Part shown: one piece after another, positions 1-8,530 of the stretch | Layout of the letters: every line of letters begins with the position of its first letter | Position numbering within the stretch: the first letter of the stretch is position 1 | Source of the DNA: Piscinibacter aquaticus | GTDB lineage: Bacteria; Pseudomonadota; Gammaproteobacteria; Burkholderiales; Burkholderiaceae_C | NCBI GenBank assembly: GCA_007994965.1 | Contig: VOPW01000001.1 | Span: 186,001-250,000, forward strand | DNA: 64,000 nucleotides | Direction: 5' to 3' | The notes under the pieces: generated by a model | What the model saw: only the letters and a program-made list of their open reading frames with translations | What the model was told of the DNA's origin: nothing | Databases searched by the model: none | Position numbers and translations under genes: made by a program

Positions 1-1345
1 TAGGAGTAGGTGGTGGCCAGCTGGTCCATCATCAGCTCGCGGGTGATCGCTTCGCCCGGCAGCAGGCTGGTGCCCCAGCGGAAGCCCGGCGAGAAGGCGA
101 TCGGCGCGCCCTGCACCTCCATCAGCGCGTCGCAGACCAGCTGGTCCCAGCTGCCGTTGAAGTTGCCGCGGCGGTACAGCGTGCCGTCGGTCACGGCGAG
201 CTTCTCGGCCAGCTTTGCTTCATACGGCGCGCGGATCTTCGCGATCAGCGCGGCCATGTCCTTGTCCGGCTGGATCTGGTTGGCGAAGACCGGCAGCAGC
301 GTGTAGCGGAAGTCGGCGACCTTGCCGTCCTTCACGTCGAAGTCGATCACGCCGAGAAACTTGCTGTTGCTGCCGGCGTTGGTGACGATGGTCGTGCCGC
401 CGGCGTTCTTCACCAGCACCGGCACCGGCATGCCGTCGTGCGTGTGGCCGCCGAGGATGGCATCGACGCCGCGCACGCGAGAGGCCATCTTCAGGTCGAC
501 GTCCATGCCGTTGTGCGAGAGCACGACCACCACCTGCGCGCCCTTGCCGCGCGCCTCGTCGACCATCTTCTGCAGGTTGTCGTCCTGGATGCCGAAGCTC
601 CAGTCGGCCACCATGTAGCGCGGGTTGGCGATCGGCGTGTAGGGGAAGGCGGCCGATGATCGCCACCGGCACGCCGTTGATCTGGCGGATCACGTAGGGC
701 TCGAACACCGGATCGCCGAAGTCGGTGGTCTTCACGTTCTGGGCGACAAAGTCGACCCTTCCCTTGAAGTCCTTCTCGACGATCTCCTTCACCCGCTCCA
801 TGCCGTAGGTGAATTCCCAGTGGCCGGTCATCACGTCGACGCCGAGCAGCTTGCAGGCGTCGACCATGTCCTGCGCGTTGGTCCAGAGGGACGTGGCCGA
901 GCCTTGCCGGTGTCGCCGCCGTCGAGCAGCAGCGCGCCCGGGCGGCTGGCCTTCAGCCGCTTGACCAGCGTGGCCAGCTCGGCGAAGCCGCCGACCTTGC
1001 CGTAGCGCTTCGAGGCGGTCTCGAAGTCGATGAAGGTGTAGGCGTGCGCGGCCGCCGTGCCGGGGCGCAGGCCGGCTTTCTTCAGCAGATGCTCGCCCAC
1101 CAGGTGGGGCAGCTGGCCGGCCATGCTGCCGACGCCGAGGTTCACGCTCGGCTCGCGGAAGCGGATCGGCAGCAGCTGCGCATGGCAGTCGGTCATGTGC
1201 AGCAGCGAGACGTTGCCGAAGCGCGGCACGTCGTACAAGGCCTTCTCGGCGGTGGCGGCGTCGGCCTCGGCGTGGCGCGTGTGCCCATGCCGGCCACGCC
1301 GGCGGCACCCAGCATCTGCAGGAACTCTCGCTTGCTCAGACTCAT
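1..1345 (-). CDS. soxB: SoxB thiosulfohydrolase (C-terminus beyond left edge)
   Basis: Periplasmic dimanganese enzyme that hydrolyses the terminal sulfone from SoxY-bound thiosulfate intermediates, releasing sulfate. The calcineurin-like metal motifs are visible: an MTDCHAQ block near residue 55, a SHNGMD block and a GGHTHDGMP block, followed by the 5'-nucleotidase-type C-terminal domain that runs off the window at position 1. The N-terminus (SKREFLQMLGAAGVAG) resembles a Tat/Sec signal. The frame is broken three times: near 1280-1300 (signal region), at 907-910 where restoring CCTGG gives GGDTWQGSAT, and near 652 where restoring CCAGG gives IIGQAFPYTP. These look like sequence errors. It is the last gene of the soxCDYZAXB operon and is separated from soxX by a terminator-like hairpin. 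The ATG at 1345 is the only good start. Confidence 0.93.
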
Positions 1346-1374
1346 GATAAGTAGCGGCTTATGTTTCGCTGATC

Positions 1375-1396
1375 AAAAAGCCCGCGCGAGCGGGCT
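1375..1396 (-). terminator. Rho-independent-type hairpin between soxX and soxB
   Basis: On the minus strand a perfect 7-bp stem AGCCCGC/GCGGGCT (loop TCGC) is followed directly by five T. It lies in the 59-bp gap after the soxX stop and 30 bp before the soxB start, so it would attenuate, not simply end, the sox transcript. Confidence 0.7.
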
Positions 1397-1404
1397 GTTC
1401 GATC

Positions 1405-2045
1405 TCACTGGTTGACGGGCGACTTCGGGTCGAGCAGCAGGGCCATGACGTGGCGCAGCTGGTCTTCGTTGAGCAGCTTCATGTGGCCGAAGCGCGGCAT
1501 GTTCGAACACGCCGAATAGGCCTTGCTGTTCCACAGCTTGCCCCAGGTGTACTGCACGATCGCGGCCGTGTTGGGGTCGGCCACATCCTTCACGCCGCGC
1601 AGCTTACCGTAGTTCCACAGGCTCGGGCCGATGGTGCCGTAGGAGATCTCCTTCCTGTCGATCTCGTGGCAGTTGTAGCAGTTGGCGCCGTTGGCTTTCG
1701 GGTCGGCGGAGGCATCGGTCCAGGTCATGCCCCGGCCGCTCTGGGCGAGCTTCTCGCCTTCGCGCCAGTCGCCGATGTAGCGGCCCCCGCGGGCCACTGG
1801 ATGCTGGCCAGCGATTCGGCCTCGATCTGCCTGGCGATGGCCTCGCTCGGTGCCTTGTCGGAGGAGCAGGCCTTCTGGCCGAGATCCTGGTTGAGCCGGT
1901 CGGCCTTGGCGATGCCTTCGTCGCGGAACGACGACTTCATGACCTGCTCGGTCAGCTTGTCGAGGTCCGCAGCCGAGGGCGTGGTCGCGCAGCTGGCAAG
2001 CAGCACCGAGCAGCCGAGCAGGAAGGCGAGATGCAGTGTCTTCAT
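1405..2045 (-). CDS. soxX: SoxX, c-type cytochrome subunit of SoxAX
   Basis: Monohaem cytochrome that pairs with SoxA; SoxAX oxidatively couples thiosulfate to the SoxY cysteine in the periplasm. The sequence starts with a lipoprotein-like signal (LLGCSVLLASCATT), then a helical linker rich in charged residues, then a cytochrome domain with one haem motif NCYNCHE and a Met ligand candidate in the NMPRFGHM segment near the C-terminus. About 213 residues. The frame breaks near 1793 in a C/G run; adding one G joins ASIQWPAG to GRYIGDW. It follows soxA by 17 bp and precedes the hairpin before soxB. The ATG at 2045 is chosen because it begins the signal sequence. Confidence 0.92.
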
Positions 2046-2062
2046 CGCGGTATCAGGTGGGT

Positions 2063-2857
2063 TCAGCGCTTGATGGACGGGGCGATCGACTCGGCGCCCT
2101 TGGCGTTGACGCCCATGTAGACGCCCAGCGCGATGGTTGGCTCGCTGCCGAAGCCGGGGTACGGAAAGCGCTGCTGGCGGTAGCAATCGTTCAGGCGCAG
2201 CTGCATGCTCCACATCTGTCCGTTGCTCACCCGGTAGGCAGGCCGGGCCGCGAAGCCGATGCCGTCGCCCGGGTTCTTGGTGAGGTTCGGCAGGTCCTGC
2301 AGGCGGATGCGCTTGCCGTCCTCGCCGTGGCAGGAAGCGCAGGAGAAGTCCATCGGGCCGGCGCGGTAGAAGAACACGCGCTTGCCGACCTCGTACATCG
2401 TCTTCTCGGCCGAATGGCCCTGCGGCAGGTTGAAGCGCATGCCGCGCGACCCGGCGGCGATCCAGGTGGCCAAGGCGGTCAGGTTGGCCTGCTCGCCCTT
2501 GCCGAACGGCGTCTTTGCGATCTCGTCACCGTTGAAGCCCTGCAGCGTTTCCATGCAGGTCACCAGGCGCGTTTCCAGGTCCTGCACCTTCTTCGTGTCG
2601 GCGAACCAGCGCGGCAGTTCGACGAACGCGCCCTTCACGACACCCGGGCCCTTGCCCAGGTCGCACTGCTCGAGCGAGGCATTCTTCGGCCCGCGTTTCT
2701 TCTTCCAGAGGTCTTCGCCCTTGGCCTCGAAGAGTTCGGCCGGGTTGCCATCGGCGAGCATCGCCCGGTATTCGGCGATGCCGTCGGCGGCGCTCTTCTG
2801 CGCGAGGGCGGCGGCCGAGGCAGCCGCCAGAACGGTGGTGACGAGGATGCGGCGCAT
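2063..2857 (-). CDS. soxA: SoxA, L-cysteine S-thiosulfotransferase subunit
   Basis: Catalytic cytochrome of SoxAX, which forms the SoxY-cysteine-S-thiosulfonate adduct. It is intact at 264 residues with a Sec signal (cleavage likely after ALAQ). Only one CxxCH haem site is present, CASCHGED in the second half; the segment RLNDCYRQQRFPYP supplies the distal cysteine ligand that becomes a persulfide in characterised SoxA. The N-terminal half keeps two single cysteines (EQCDLG, VTCMETL) but has no second haem motif, so this is the monohaem form. It sits between soxZ (20 bp) and soxX (17 bp). Unlike many neighbours it has no frame error. Confidence 0.95.
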   Translation of the reverse strand: MRRILVTTVLAAASAAALAQKSAADGIAEYRAMLADGNPAELFEAKGEDLWKKKRGPKNASLEQCDLGKGPGVVKGAFVELPRWFADTKKVQDLETRLVTCMETLQGFNGDEIAKTPFGKGEQANLTALATWIAAGSRGMRFNLPQGHSAEKTMYEVGKRVFFYRAGPMDFSCASCHGEDGKRIRLQDLPNLTKNPGDGIGFAARPAYRVSNGQMWSMQLRLNDCYRQQRFPYPGFGSEPTIALGVYMGVNAKGAESIAPSIKR

Positions 2858-2877
2858 GGTGTCGTGCGGGACTTCGT

Positions 2878-3188
2878 TCAGCTGACGGTGGCTTCGTCGG
2901 TGCGGGTGTCGCCCTTGTTGTCCTTCCAGCTCACCGCGACCTTGTCGCCGGCCTTGGCGCCCTTGATCGTGAACTGCAGGAACGGGTTCTTCGCGACCGA
3001 CGGCCCCACTGGGCCGTCATCACCGGCTTGCCGTTGTGGCTGGCGGTGACTTCCTGGATGAACCGGGCGGGGATCGTCTTGCCGGAAGCGTCCTTGCGCT
3101 GGCCGGTCTCCATCTCGTGGCTCATCAGCACGCGGACGGTGGTCTTGTCGCCCTGCGCCTGGGCGCGGATGCGCATCGGGTCTGCCAT
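2878..3188 (-). CDS. soxZ: SoxZ, sulfur carrier complex subunit
   Basis: Small periplasmic immunoglobulin-fold partner of SoxY; SoxYZ carries the sulfur intermediates for SoxAX, SoxB and SoxCD. It is 103 residues with no signal peptide, as usual, because it is exported bound to SoxY. Recognised from the RVLMSHEMETGQRKD segment and the C-terminal AGDKVAVSWKDNKGDTRTDE strand pair. The frame is lost near 3006 where a C is missing from a GGCCCG run; restoring it gives TAQWGPSVAKNPFLQF. Upstream lie two hairpins in the gap from soxY; soxA follows after 20 bp. Confidence 0.93.
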
Positions 3189-3220
3189 GTGTATCTCCAG
3201 TGTTCAGTATTTCGTCCAGC

Positions 3221-3281
3221 CCGCGGGCCTGCATGCCCGCGGTCGTTCGGCAGGCGCGAAGACGTGCGCAGGCACGTCTTC
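3221..3281 (-). other. Tandem hairpins in the soxY-soxZ gap
   Basis: Two perfect inverted repeats lie back to back. The first has arms 3221-3228 and 3235-3242 (CCGCGGGC/GCCCGCGG, 6-nt loop). The second has arms 3258-3267 and 3272-3281 (GAAGACGTGC/GCACGTCTTC, 4-nt loop). No T-tract follows either, so mRNA stabilisation or processing is more likely than termination. Confidence 0.6.
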
Positions 3282-3291
3282 ACGTCCGGCC

Positions 3292-3750
3292 TCACCCACC
3301 GCAACCGCCGAGCGTGACCTTGATTTCCTTGGCGGCGTAGAGCACCTTGCCGTCGGCGGTGACCGCCACGGCGAACACGTTGGACGACTGGCCCATCTTC
3401 ACGCGCGTGGAGATGTTCGGCTCGACCGCATCGGTGACGTCGAACATCGCGGCCAGCATGTTGGGGTTCTTCTCGACCAGCAGCATCAGGCGCTTGACGC
3501 CGGGCAGCGTGGTGGACGCGCCCACCGGCACCACGGCGCCGTTCTCGGCGATGTCCGGGCCGGTGATGGTGACGTCCTTGCTCTCGGTCGGGTTGGCCGA
3601 GCCGAGTGCCTTCATCAGGTCGCCCATGTTCTTGGCCTCGAAGGCCGCCTGCGACCACGCGGCCTGCGCGGCTTGCGGCAGCAGGCCGAGGCCGGCCAGC
3701 GCGGCCGCCACGGACGCGCTGCGCGACAGCATTTCACGACGGGTTTGCAT
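3292..3750 (-). CDS. soxY: SoxY, thiosulfate-binding carrier protein
   Basis: Periplasmic carrier whose C-terminal cysteine holds the sulfur substrate through the whole Sox cycle. Intact, 152 residues. It begins with a twin-arginine signal (TRREMLSRSASVAAALAGLG, cleavage after AQA) and ends exactly in the diagnostic GGCGG swinging-arm motif after the KVTL strand. The Tat signal fits the tatABC genes at the other end of the window. The start ATG at 3750 is preceded by an AGGAG-like site (AAGGAGAAGC). It lies 101 bp downstream of soxD and is followed by a 103-bp gap with two hairpins before soxZ. Confidence 0.96.
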   Translation of the reverse strand: MQTRREMLSRSASVAAALAGLGLLPQAAQAAWSQAAFEAKNMGDLMKALGSANPTESKDVTITGPDIAENGAVVPVGASTTLPGVKRLMLLVEKNPNMLAAMFDVTDAVEPNISTRVKMGQSSNVFAVAVTADGKVLYAAKEIKVTLGGCGG

Positions 3751-3851
3751 TGCTTCTCCTTGGGATTCGGGATCGTAGTCAAGCGGATGGGCGGCTCACA
3801 CCGTGAGTACCCTTGCCGCGGGCGTGAAGCGGGCCGGTGTGATGCCCGGGC

Positions 3852-4957
3852 TCATTTCTTGGCGCCATCGGCGAGCCACTGCGCGATGGATTTTGCGTCG
3901 GCTTCGGAAAGTGATTGCGCCGGCATCGGAATGGCCCCCACACGCCGCTGCCACCGGCGCGGATCTTGCTGCCGAGGTAGGCGGTCGCGTCCGCGCGGCC
4001 GGCGTACTTCTTTGCGATGTCGCGGAAGGACGGCCCGACCAGCTTGGTGTCTTGCGCGTGGCAGGCGATGCAGCCGTTCTTGTTCAGCAGCGCGATGGCC
4101 GCCGGCGTCTCCATCTTCGGCGCGGGGGCGGCGGGCGCAGCAGCCGGCGGTGCCCCGGCCGGCCGCGTGGTGTCGGCACCGTGCTGCGCACCGATCAGTC
4201 GGTTCTGCTCGGCCAGGTTGCCGTGGGCATTGCGAGCGAAGTCAGGCAGGAAGGACGCCAGCTTCGGCTCGGCAGCGCAATCGCGCATGCAGTTGGAGCC
4301 CTGCACGTCGGGTTGGCGCGGCTTGCCGCCCGGCCACATCGCGTGATCGGTGGTCATGCCGTTGCGGTTGGGCAGCAGCGCCTGCGCCTGCGCCATCGTC
4401 TGGTCGCTCAGCACGAAGTCGGCCGGCACGATGTCGCCGAGGTTGAGCAGGAAGGCCGTGACCGCATAGACCTCGTCGGGCGTCAGCGACTTCGGCTGCG
4501 TCCACGGCATCGCGCGGTTGATGTAGTCCCACAGCGTCGAGATGGTCGAGACCTTCATCAGCGTGGTACGGCCCGGGAAGGCCTCGTCGGTCAGGCGGGC
4601 GACGCGGCCGGTCTTGACGTCTTCCTTGGTCGTGCCGCCGACCAGCGGCGAGAAGGTGGAGTTGGATTCGCCGAAGATGCCGTGGCAGGAGGCGCACTTC
4701 GCCTCCCACACGTCCTGCCCCTGGCTCACCGAGCCCTGGCCCTGGGCAGGCCCTTGAAGTCGGGGCGCACGTCGATGTCCCAGGCCTTCACCTCGCTGGG
4801 CGTGGCCTCGCGGCCGATGCCGACGATGGCCGTCTGGGCAAAGGCCGTGCCGCAGCTCAGCGCGAGTGCCGCAACGATGAGCGATGTCCGGCGCCGGGCC
4901 GCCCCAAGCCGGACGGCGCCCCTCGGGGGCAGGAGCGAAGCGACTGGGGGCGGTCAT
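3852..4957 (-). CDS. soxD: SoxD, dihaem cytochrome of sulfane dehydrogenase
   Basis: Electron-accepting subunit of SoxCD, which oxidises the outer sulfane sulfur on SoxY. Two haem motifs are seen, CASCHG in the first third and CIACHA near the end, separated by a proline/alanine-rich linker (roughly 4085-4170). Two frame errors: near 4751 (restoring an A gives KGLPKGQGSVSQGQ) and near 3926 (restoring a C gives VWGAIPMPAQ). The protein ends ADGAKK at 3852. The start is uncertain. The ATG at 4957 overlaps the soxC stop, but the frame that gives a proper signal peptide (RTSLIVAALALSCGTAFAQ) has no ATG, because a dispersed repeat occupies 4886-4954. Either another indel lies inside the repeat or an unusual start is used. 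Confidence 0.88.
4886..4954 (-). repeat. Dispersed GC-rich operon-junction repeat, copy 1
   Basis: On the minus strand it reads CGCTTCGCTCCTGCCCCCGAG, then GGGGCGCCGTCC, GGCTTGGGGCGGCCCGGCGC. The core blocks (G/CGCTCCTGCCCCC-A-GGGGCGCC, then GGCTTGGG-CGGCCCGGCGCCGG) recur at 43900, 58180 and 60575. It sits at the soxC/soxD junction and reaches into the soxD start region. Confidence 0.7.
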
Positions 4958-6329
4958 GAAAGCTGGACATTCTTCACCTCCCCGCTCTCCTGCACGAGCC
5001 ACGACTGGATCGAGTTGTTGTGATAGATCGAGCGCGAGCCCCGCACCGCGCGGTTCTGCCGGTAGGTCGGCTGGATGTGGCCGGTCTCGTCGGTGGCACG
5101 GCTCTGCACGATGGCGGGCTTGCCGTCCCACACCCAGTCGATGTTGAAGCGGGTCAGGCACTTGGCCATCACCGGCCCCTCGAGGCGCGCCGGCCGCCAG
5201 TTGCGGCCGCCGTCCACCGAGACGTCGACCTTGGCGATCTTGCCGCGGCCCGACCAGGCCGGGCCCGAGATGTTGTAGAAGCCCTTGTCGAGCAGCACTG
5301 GCCGCCCGAGGGCGTGGTGACCACGCTCTTCACTTCCTGCGTGCTGGTGTACTGGCGGTGCAGGCCGCCGGGCATCAGGTCGACGTAGTGGATGGTCTCG
5401 TCCTTGGTGCCGTAGGGCTTGTCGCCCACCTCGATGCGGCGCAGGTACTTCACCCAGCTCACGCCCTGCACGCCGGGCACCACCGGAGCGCAGCGGGTAG
5501 CCGTTCTCCGGGCGCAGCATCTCGCCGTTCTGGCCGTAGGCCACCAGCACCTCGCCGGACTCCACCAGCTCCATCGGGATGGTGCGCGTCATCGACGAGC
5601 CGTCGGCGCCCTCGGCGAGCACGAAGCGGGCGCGCTTGTAGTCCACGCCGGCCGGTCGAACAGGATGCGCAGCGGCACGCCGGTGAACTCGCTGCAGGAA
5701 ATCATGCCGTGCGTGTACTGCACCGTCGGCACCGCCACGTTGCCCCACTCCATGCCGGTGTTGGCGCCGCACTCGATGAAGTGGAAGCGCGACACCGACG
5801 GCAGCCGCATGATCTCGTCCATGGTGAACACCATGGCCTTCTTCATCAGCGACGGATCGGAGCCGTTGAGCATCAGGCGGTGCTTGGACGGATCGATGTC
5901 CCACCAGCCCTGGTGGTGGCGCTCGAAGTGCAGGCCGGCCGGCGTGACGATGCCGAACAGCGATTGCAGCGGCGCGAACGAGACCGAGGCCTGCGAGGTC
6001 TGCGTCAGCCCGGGGCTCGGGCGGCGCTGGACGTTGGCTTCGTATTTCGACGGCCTGCCGTAGCCGTCGGTGGCCACCGGCTGGCCCAGGCCGCGGCTGT
6101 GCTCGGGCAGCTCGAGGATGTTGGGGTCGCCGCCGGCCGCGGGCACCGGGTTCGATTGCGCCATGGCCAGCGGGGCCGTGGCACCGGCCGCCGCGGCCGC
6201 GAAGGCGCTGCGGATGAAGTTGCGCCGGCCCTGCTTGGCCTCGGCGAACACCGTGCGGATACCGGCCTTGTCGATGAAGCCTTCCGGTGCGCGCTGCAGC
6301 CGGCCGGCCTGGAAAGGATCGCGTTCCAC
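4954..6329 (-). CDS. soxC: SoxC, molybdenum subunit of sulfane dehydrogenase
   Basis: Sulfite-oxidase-family molybdopterin protein; with SoxD it removes six electrons from the SoxY-bound sulfane sulfur. About 458 residues. N-terminal twin-arginine-like signal (GRRNFIRSAFAAAAAG, ending LAMAQ), then the molybdenum domain with FHFIECGANTGMEW (probable Mo-ligand cysteine) and GMISCSEFTGVPL, then the Ig-like dimerisation domain (KVDVSVDGGRNWRPA; RATDETGHIQPTYRQNR). Frame errors: near 5650 (restoring CCAGG gives LFDQAGVDYKRA), near 5490 (a CCTGG context, restoring LVVPGVQGVSWVKYL) and near 5297 (CCAGG loses a G; SGGQVLLDKGFYN). Start: GTG at 6329 after GGGAGCC. First gene of the sox operon. Confidence 0.93.
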
Positions 6330-6334
6330 GGGGG

Positions 6335-6400
6335 CTCCCAGGAGACGGGTTGAGAATCTGTATATAAGCAAGTACGGATATTAAGGCGGATCGCCGGGCG
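6335..6400 (-). promoter_or_regulatory. AT-rich island upstream of soxC, probable sox promoter/operator
   Basis: In very GC-rich surroundings, the stretch read on the minus strand as TTAATATCC...GCTTATATACAG is strikingly AT-rich. ATAT occurs at both ends of a roughly 20-bp segment, which could suit an ArsR-type or similar dimeric regulator, but no strong -35/-10 pair can be named. It is the only long upstream region of the sox operon (226 bp to the divergent tctC gene). Confidence 0.4.
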
Positions 6401-6555
6401 CGCACTCAGGGAAACGCCAAGGCTGGGGTGTCAGGTGTGAGCAAGTGAAGGGCGGGCTGTCCCGCGCGACACGGCGCGGCGGACATGCCCCAATGGTGCG
6501 CCGCGGCATCGATGCCGATCATGCGCAGCACCTCGAACTGTGCCGGACCCTTGCC

Positions 6556-7545
6556 ATGAGTCGATCGATCTTTCGCAGCATCTCCCGCCGTGGCCTCGTC
6601 AGCGCCGCGCTCGCGGCGGCGGCGCTGGCCTCTCCGATGCTGGCCGGCGCGCAAGCCTTCCCGAGCAAGCCCATCACGTTGATCGTGCCCTGGCCGGCCG
6701 GCGGCTCCACCGACCGCCACCTGCGCGGCCTGGCGGAAATCGCCTCGCGCCACCTCGGTCAGCCAGTGATCGTGAACAACCAGCCCGGCGCCGGCGGCAC
6801 GCTCGGCCCCGGCAGCATGGCGCTGAATGCCAAGCCCGACGGCTACACCATCGCCCAGTTTCCGATGGGGATGCTGCGCATCCCGCACATGCAGAAGCAG
6901 CAGTGGCATCCGCTGAACGACTTCAGCTTCATCCTGGGAGTCTCGGGCTACACCTTCGGCTTCGTCGTCAAGGGCGACGCGCCGTTCAAGAGCTTCAGCG
7001 ACTACGTCGAGGCTGCGCGCAAGTCGCCCGGCGCGGTCAACTACGGCTCCACCGGCAACGGCACCAGCCCGCACCTGCTGATGGAAGAGGTGGCCGCGGC
7101 CGCCAAGGTGCAGCTGACTCACGTGCCCTACAAGGGCAACGCCGACCTGATGCAGTCGCTGATCGGCGGCCACGTGATGGCGGCCAGTGACGCGACCGGC
7201 TGGGACAAGTTCGTCGATGGCGGGCAGATGCGCCTGCTCGTCACCTTCGGCGAGAGCCGCACCAAGCGCTGGCCCAACGTGCCCACCGCCAAGGAACTCG
7301 GCTACGGCGTGGTGTCGAGTTCGCCCTACGGGCTGGTGGGCCCGAAGGGCATGGACCCGGCGGTGATGAAGACGCTGCACGACGCCTTCAAGAAGGCCAT
7401 GGACGACCCGAAGCACCTCGAGTTGCTCGAACAGCTGAACCAGGACCTCTGGTACCGCAGCGGCGAGGACTATGCAAAATGGGCCGCTGAAACCTTCGCC
7501 AGGGACAAAGCGCTGATCGAGCGCCTCGGCCCGGCGGCCAAATAG
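6556..7545 (+). CDS. Bug-family tripartite tricarboxylate receptor protein
   Basis: Extracytoplasmic solute-binding protein of the Bug/TctC family, which captures carboxylates or related small molecules in the periplasm. 329 residues and intact. The ATG at 6556 begins a signal peptide (SRRGLVSAALAAAALASPML, cleavage after AGAQA); an in-frame earlier start at 6445 would add 37 unlikely residues. Family signatures: FPSKPITLIVPWPAGGSTD, the VNNQPGAGGTLG block, GYTIAQFP and the VPTAKELGY segment. No TctA/TctB membrane partners are nearby, as is common for the large Bug paralogue sets in Burkholderiales, so the ligand cannot be inferred. A short-chain dehydrogenase follows after 21 bp and may act on the imported compound. 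Confidence 0.88.
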   Translation: MSRSIFRSISRRGLVSAALAAAALASPMLAGAQAFPSKPITLIVPWPAGGSTDRHLRGLAEIASRHLGQPVIVNNQPGAGGTLGPGSMALNAKPDGYTIAQFPMGMLRIPHMQKQQWHPLNDFSFILGVSGYTFGFVVKGDAPFKSFSDYVEAARKSPGAVNYGSTGNGTSPHLLMEEVAAAAKVQLTHVPYKGNADLMQSLIGGHVMAASDATGWDKFVDGGQMRLLVTFGESRTKRWPNVPTAKELGYGVVSSSPYGLVGPKGMDPAVMKTLHDAFKKAMDDPKHLELLEQLNQDLWYRSGEDYAKWAAETFARDKALIERLGPAAK

Positions 7546-7566
7546 AACATTCCTGAAAGGACTCGA

Positions 7567-8464
7567 GTGAGCATTCGATTCGACGGCAGGTGGCCATCGT
7601 CACCGGCGCAGGCGGCGGCCTGGGCCGGCAGCATGCGCTGGCGCTGGCCGCGCGCGGGGCCAAGGTGGTGGTCAACGACTTCGGCCGGGTGGCCGAAGGC
7701 CAGACGATGACGGCGGCCGAGGCGGTGGTGCGCGAGATCGAGGCCGCCGGCGGCACCGCGGTGGTCAATGCCGCCTCGGTGACCGACGAAGCCGCGGTGC
7801 GCGCGATGGTCGACGAGACCATGCAGCGCTGGGGCCGCATCGACATCCTCGTCAACAACGCCGGCATCCTGCGCGACAAGACCTTCGCCAAGATGGACCC
7901 GCCGACTTCCGGCTCGTGCTCGACGTGCACCTGATGGGCGCGGTGAACTGCACCCACGCCGTCTGGCCGATCATGCGCGCCCAGAAATACGGCCGCATCG
8001 TGATGACGACCTCGTCCTCGGGCCTGTATGGCAACTTCGGCCAGACCAACTACGGTGCCGCCAAGATGGCGCTGGTCGGCCTGATGCAGACGCTGGCGCT
8101 GGAAGGCGCGAAGGACGGCATCCGTGTCAACTGCCTCGCGCCCACCGCCGCGACGCGCATGACCGAAAGCCTGATGCCGGCCGAAGTGCTGGCCCGGCTG
8201 GCGCCCGAGGCCGTGACGCCCGGCGTGATCTACCCGGTGTCGCAGGATGCGCCGACCCGCGCGATCCTCTGCGCCGGCGCGGGCACCTTCGAGCGCGCCC
8301 ACATCACGATGACGCCCGGCGTGCACATCGGCACCGGGCCCGATGCGGCCGAGCAGGTGGCGGCGCGCTTCGCCGAGATCTCCGACCGCAGCGGCGAGAT
8401 GGTGCCCGACAGCGGCAGTGCCCAGGGTGCCAACGAGGTCGCCCGGGCATTGCGCGGGGCCTGA
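7567..8464 (+). CDS. Short-chain dehydrogenase/reductase, hydroxyacyl-CoA dehydrogenase-like
   Basis: NAD(P)-dependent oxidoreductase of about 299 residues, larger than plain FabG and resembling the SDR domain of multifunctional beta-oxidation enzymes. Visible: TGAGGGLGR cofactor loop near residue 14, NNAG (NNAGILRDKTFAKMD) and the catalytic Ser plus YGAAK. The GTG at 7567 is used because it gives MSIRFDGQVAIVTGAG once the missing C of CCAGG near 7585 is restored; GAAAGGA lies just upstream. A second indel near 7900 (CCTGG-type; KMD-ADFRLVLDVHLMG) splits the middle. Likely co-transcribed with the solute-binding gene 21 bp upstream. Substrate unknown. Confidence 0.85.
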
Positions 8465-8475
8465 ACCCCGGCCCG

Positions 8476-8481
8476 TACAAT
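8476..8481 (+). promoter_or_regulatory. Possible -10 box for yajC-secDF
   Basis: TACAAT lies 50 bp before the yajC ATG in the short gap after the dehydrogenase gene. A matching -35 at proper spacing is not clear, so this is tentative. Confidence 0.3.
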
Positions 8482-8530
8482 CTTCGGGTTTTGCCCCGGC
8501 GTCCCGGGGCTTCACCTGAGGACGTCACCC

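Noticed and set aside
4954-6405. Long open frames on the opposite strand and in other frames across the sox genes
   Set aside because: They are GC-skew shadows: Arg/Ala/Pro-rich with no domain motifs, and the Sox families explain the region fully.
6445-6555. N-terminal extension of the Bug-type receptor (start at 6445)
   Set aside because: The extra 37 residues are not signal-like; the ATG at 6556 begins a proper signal peptide.
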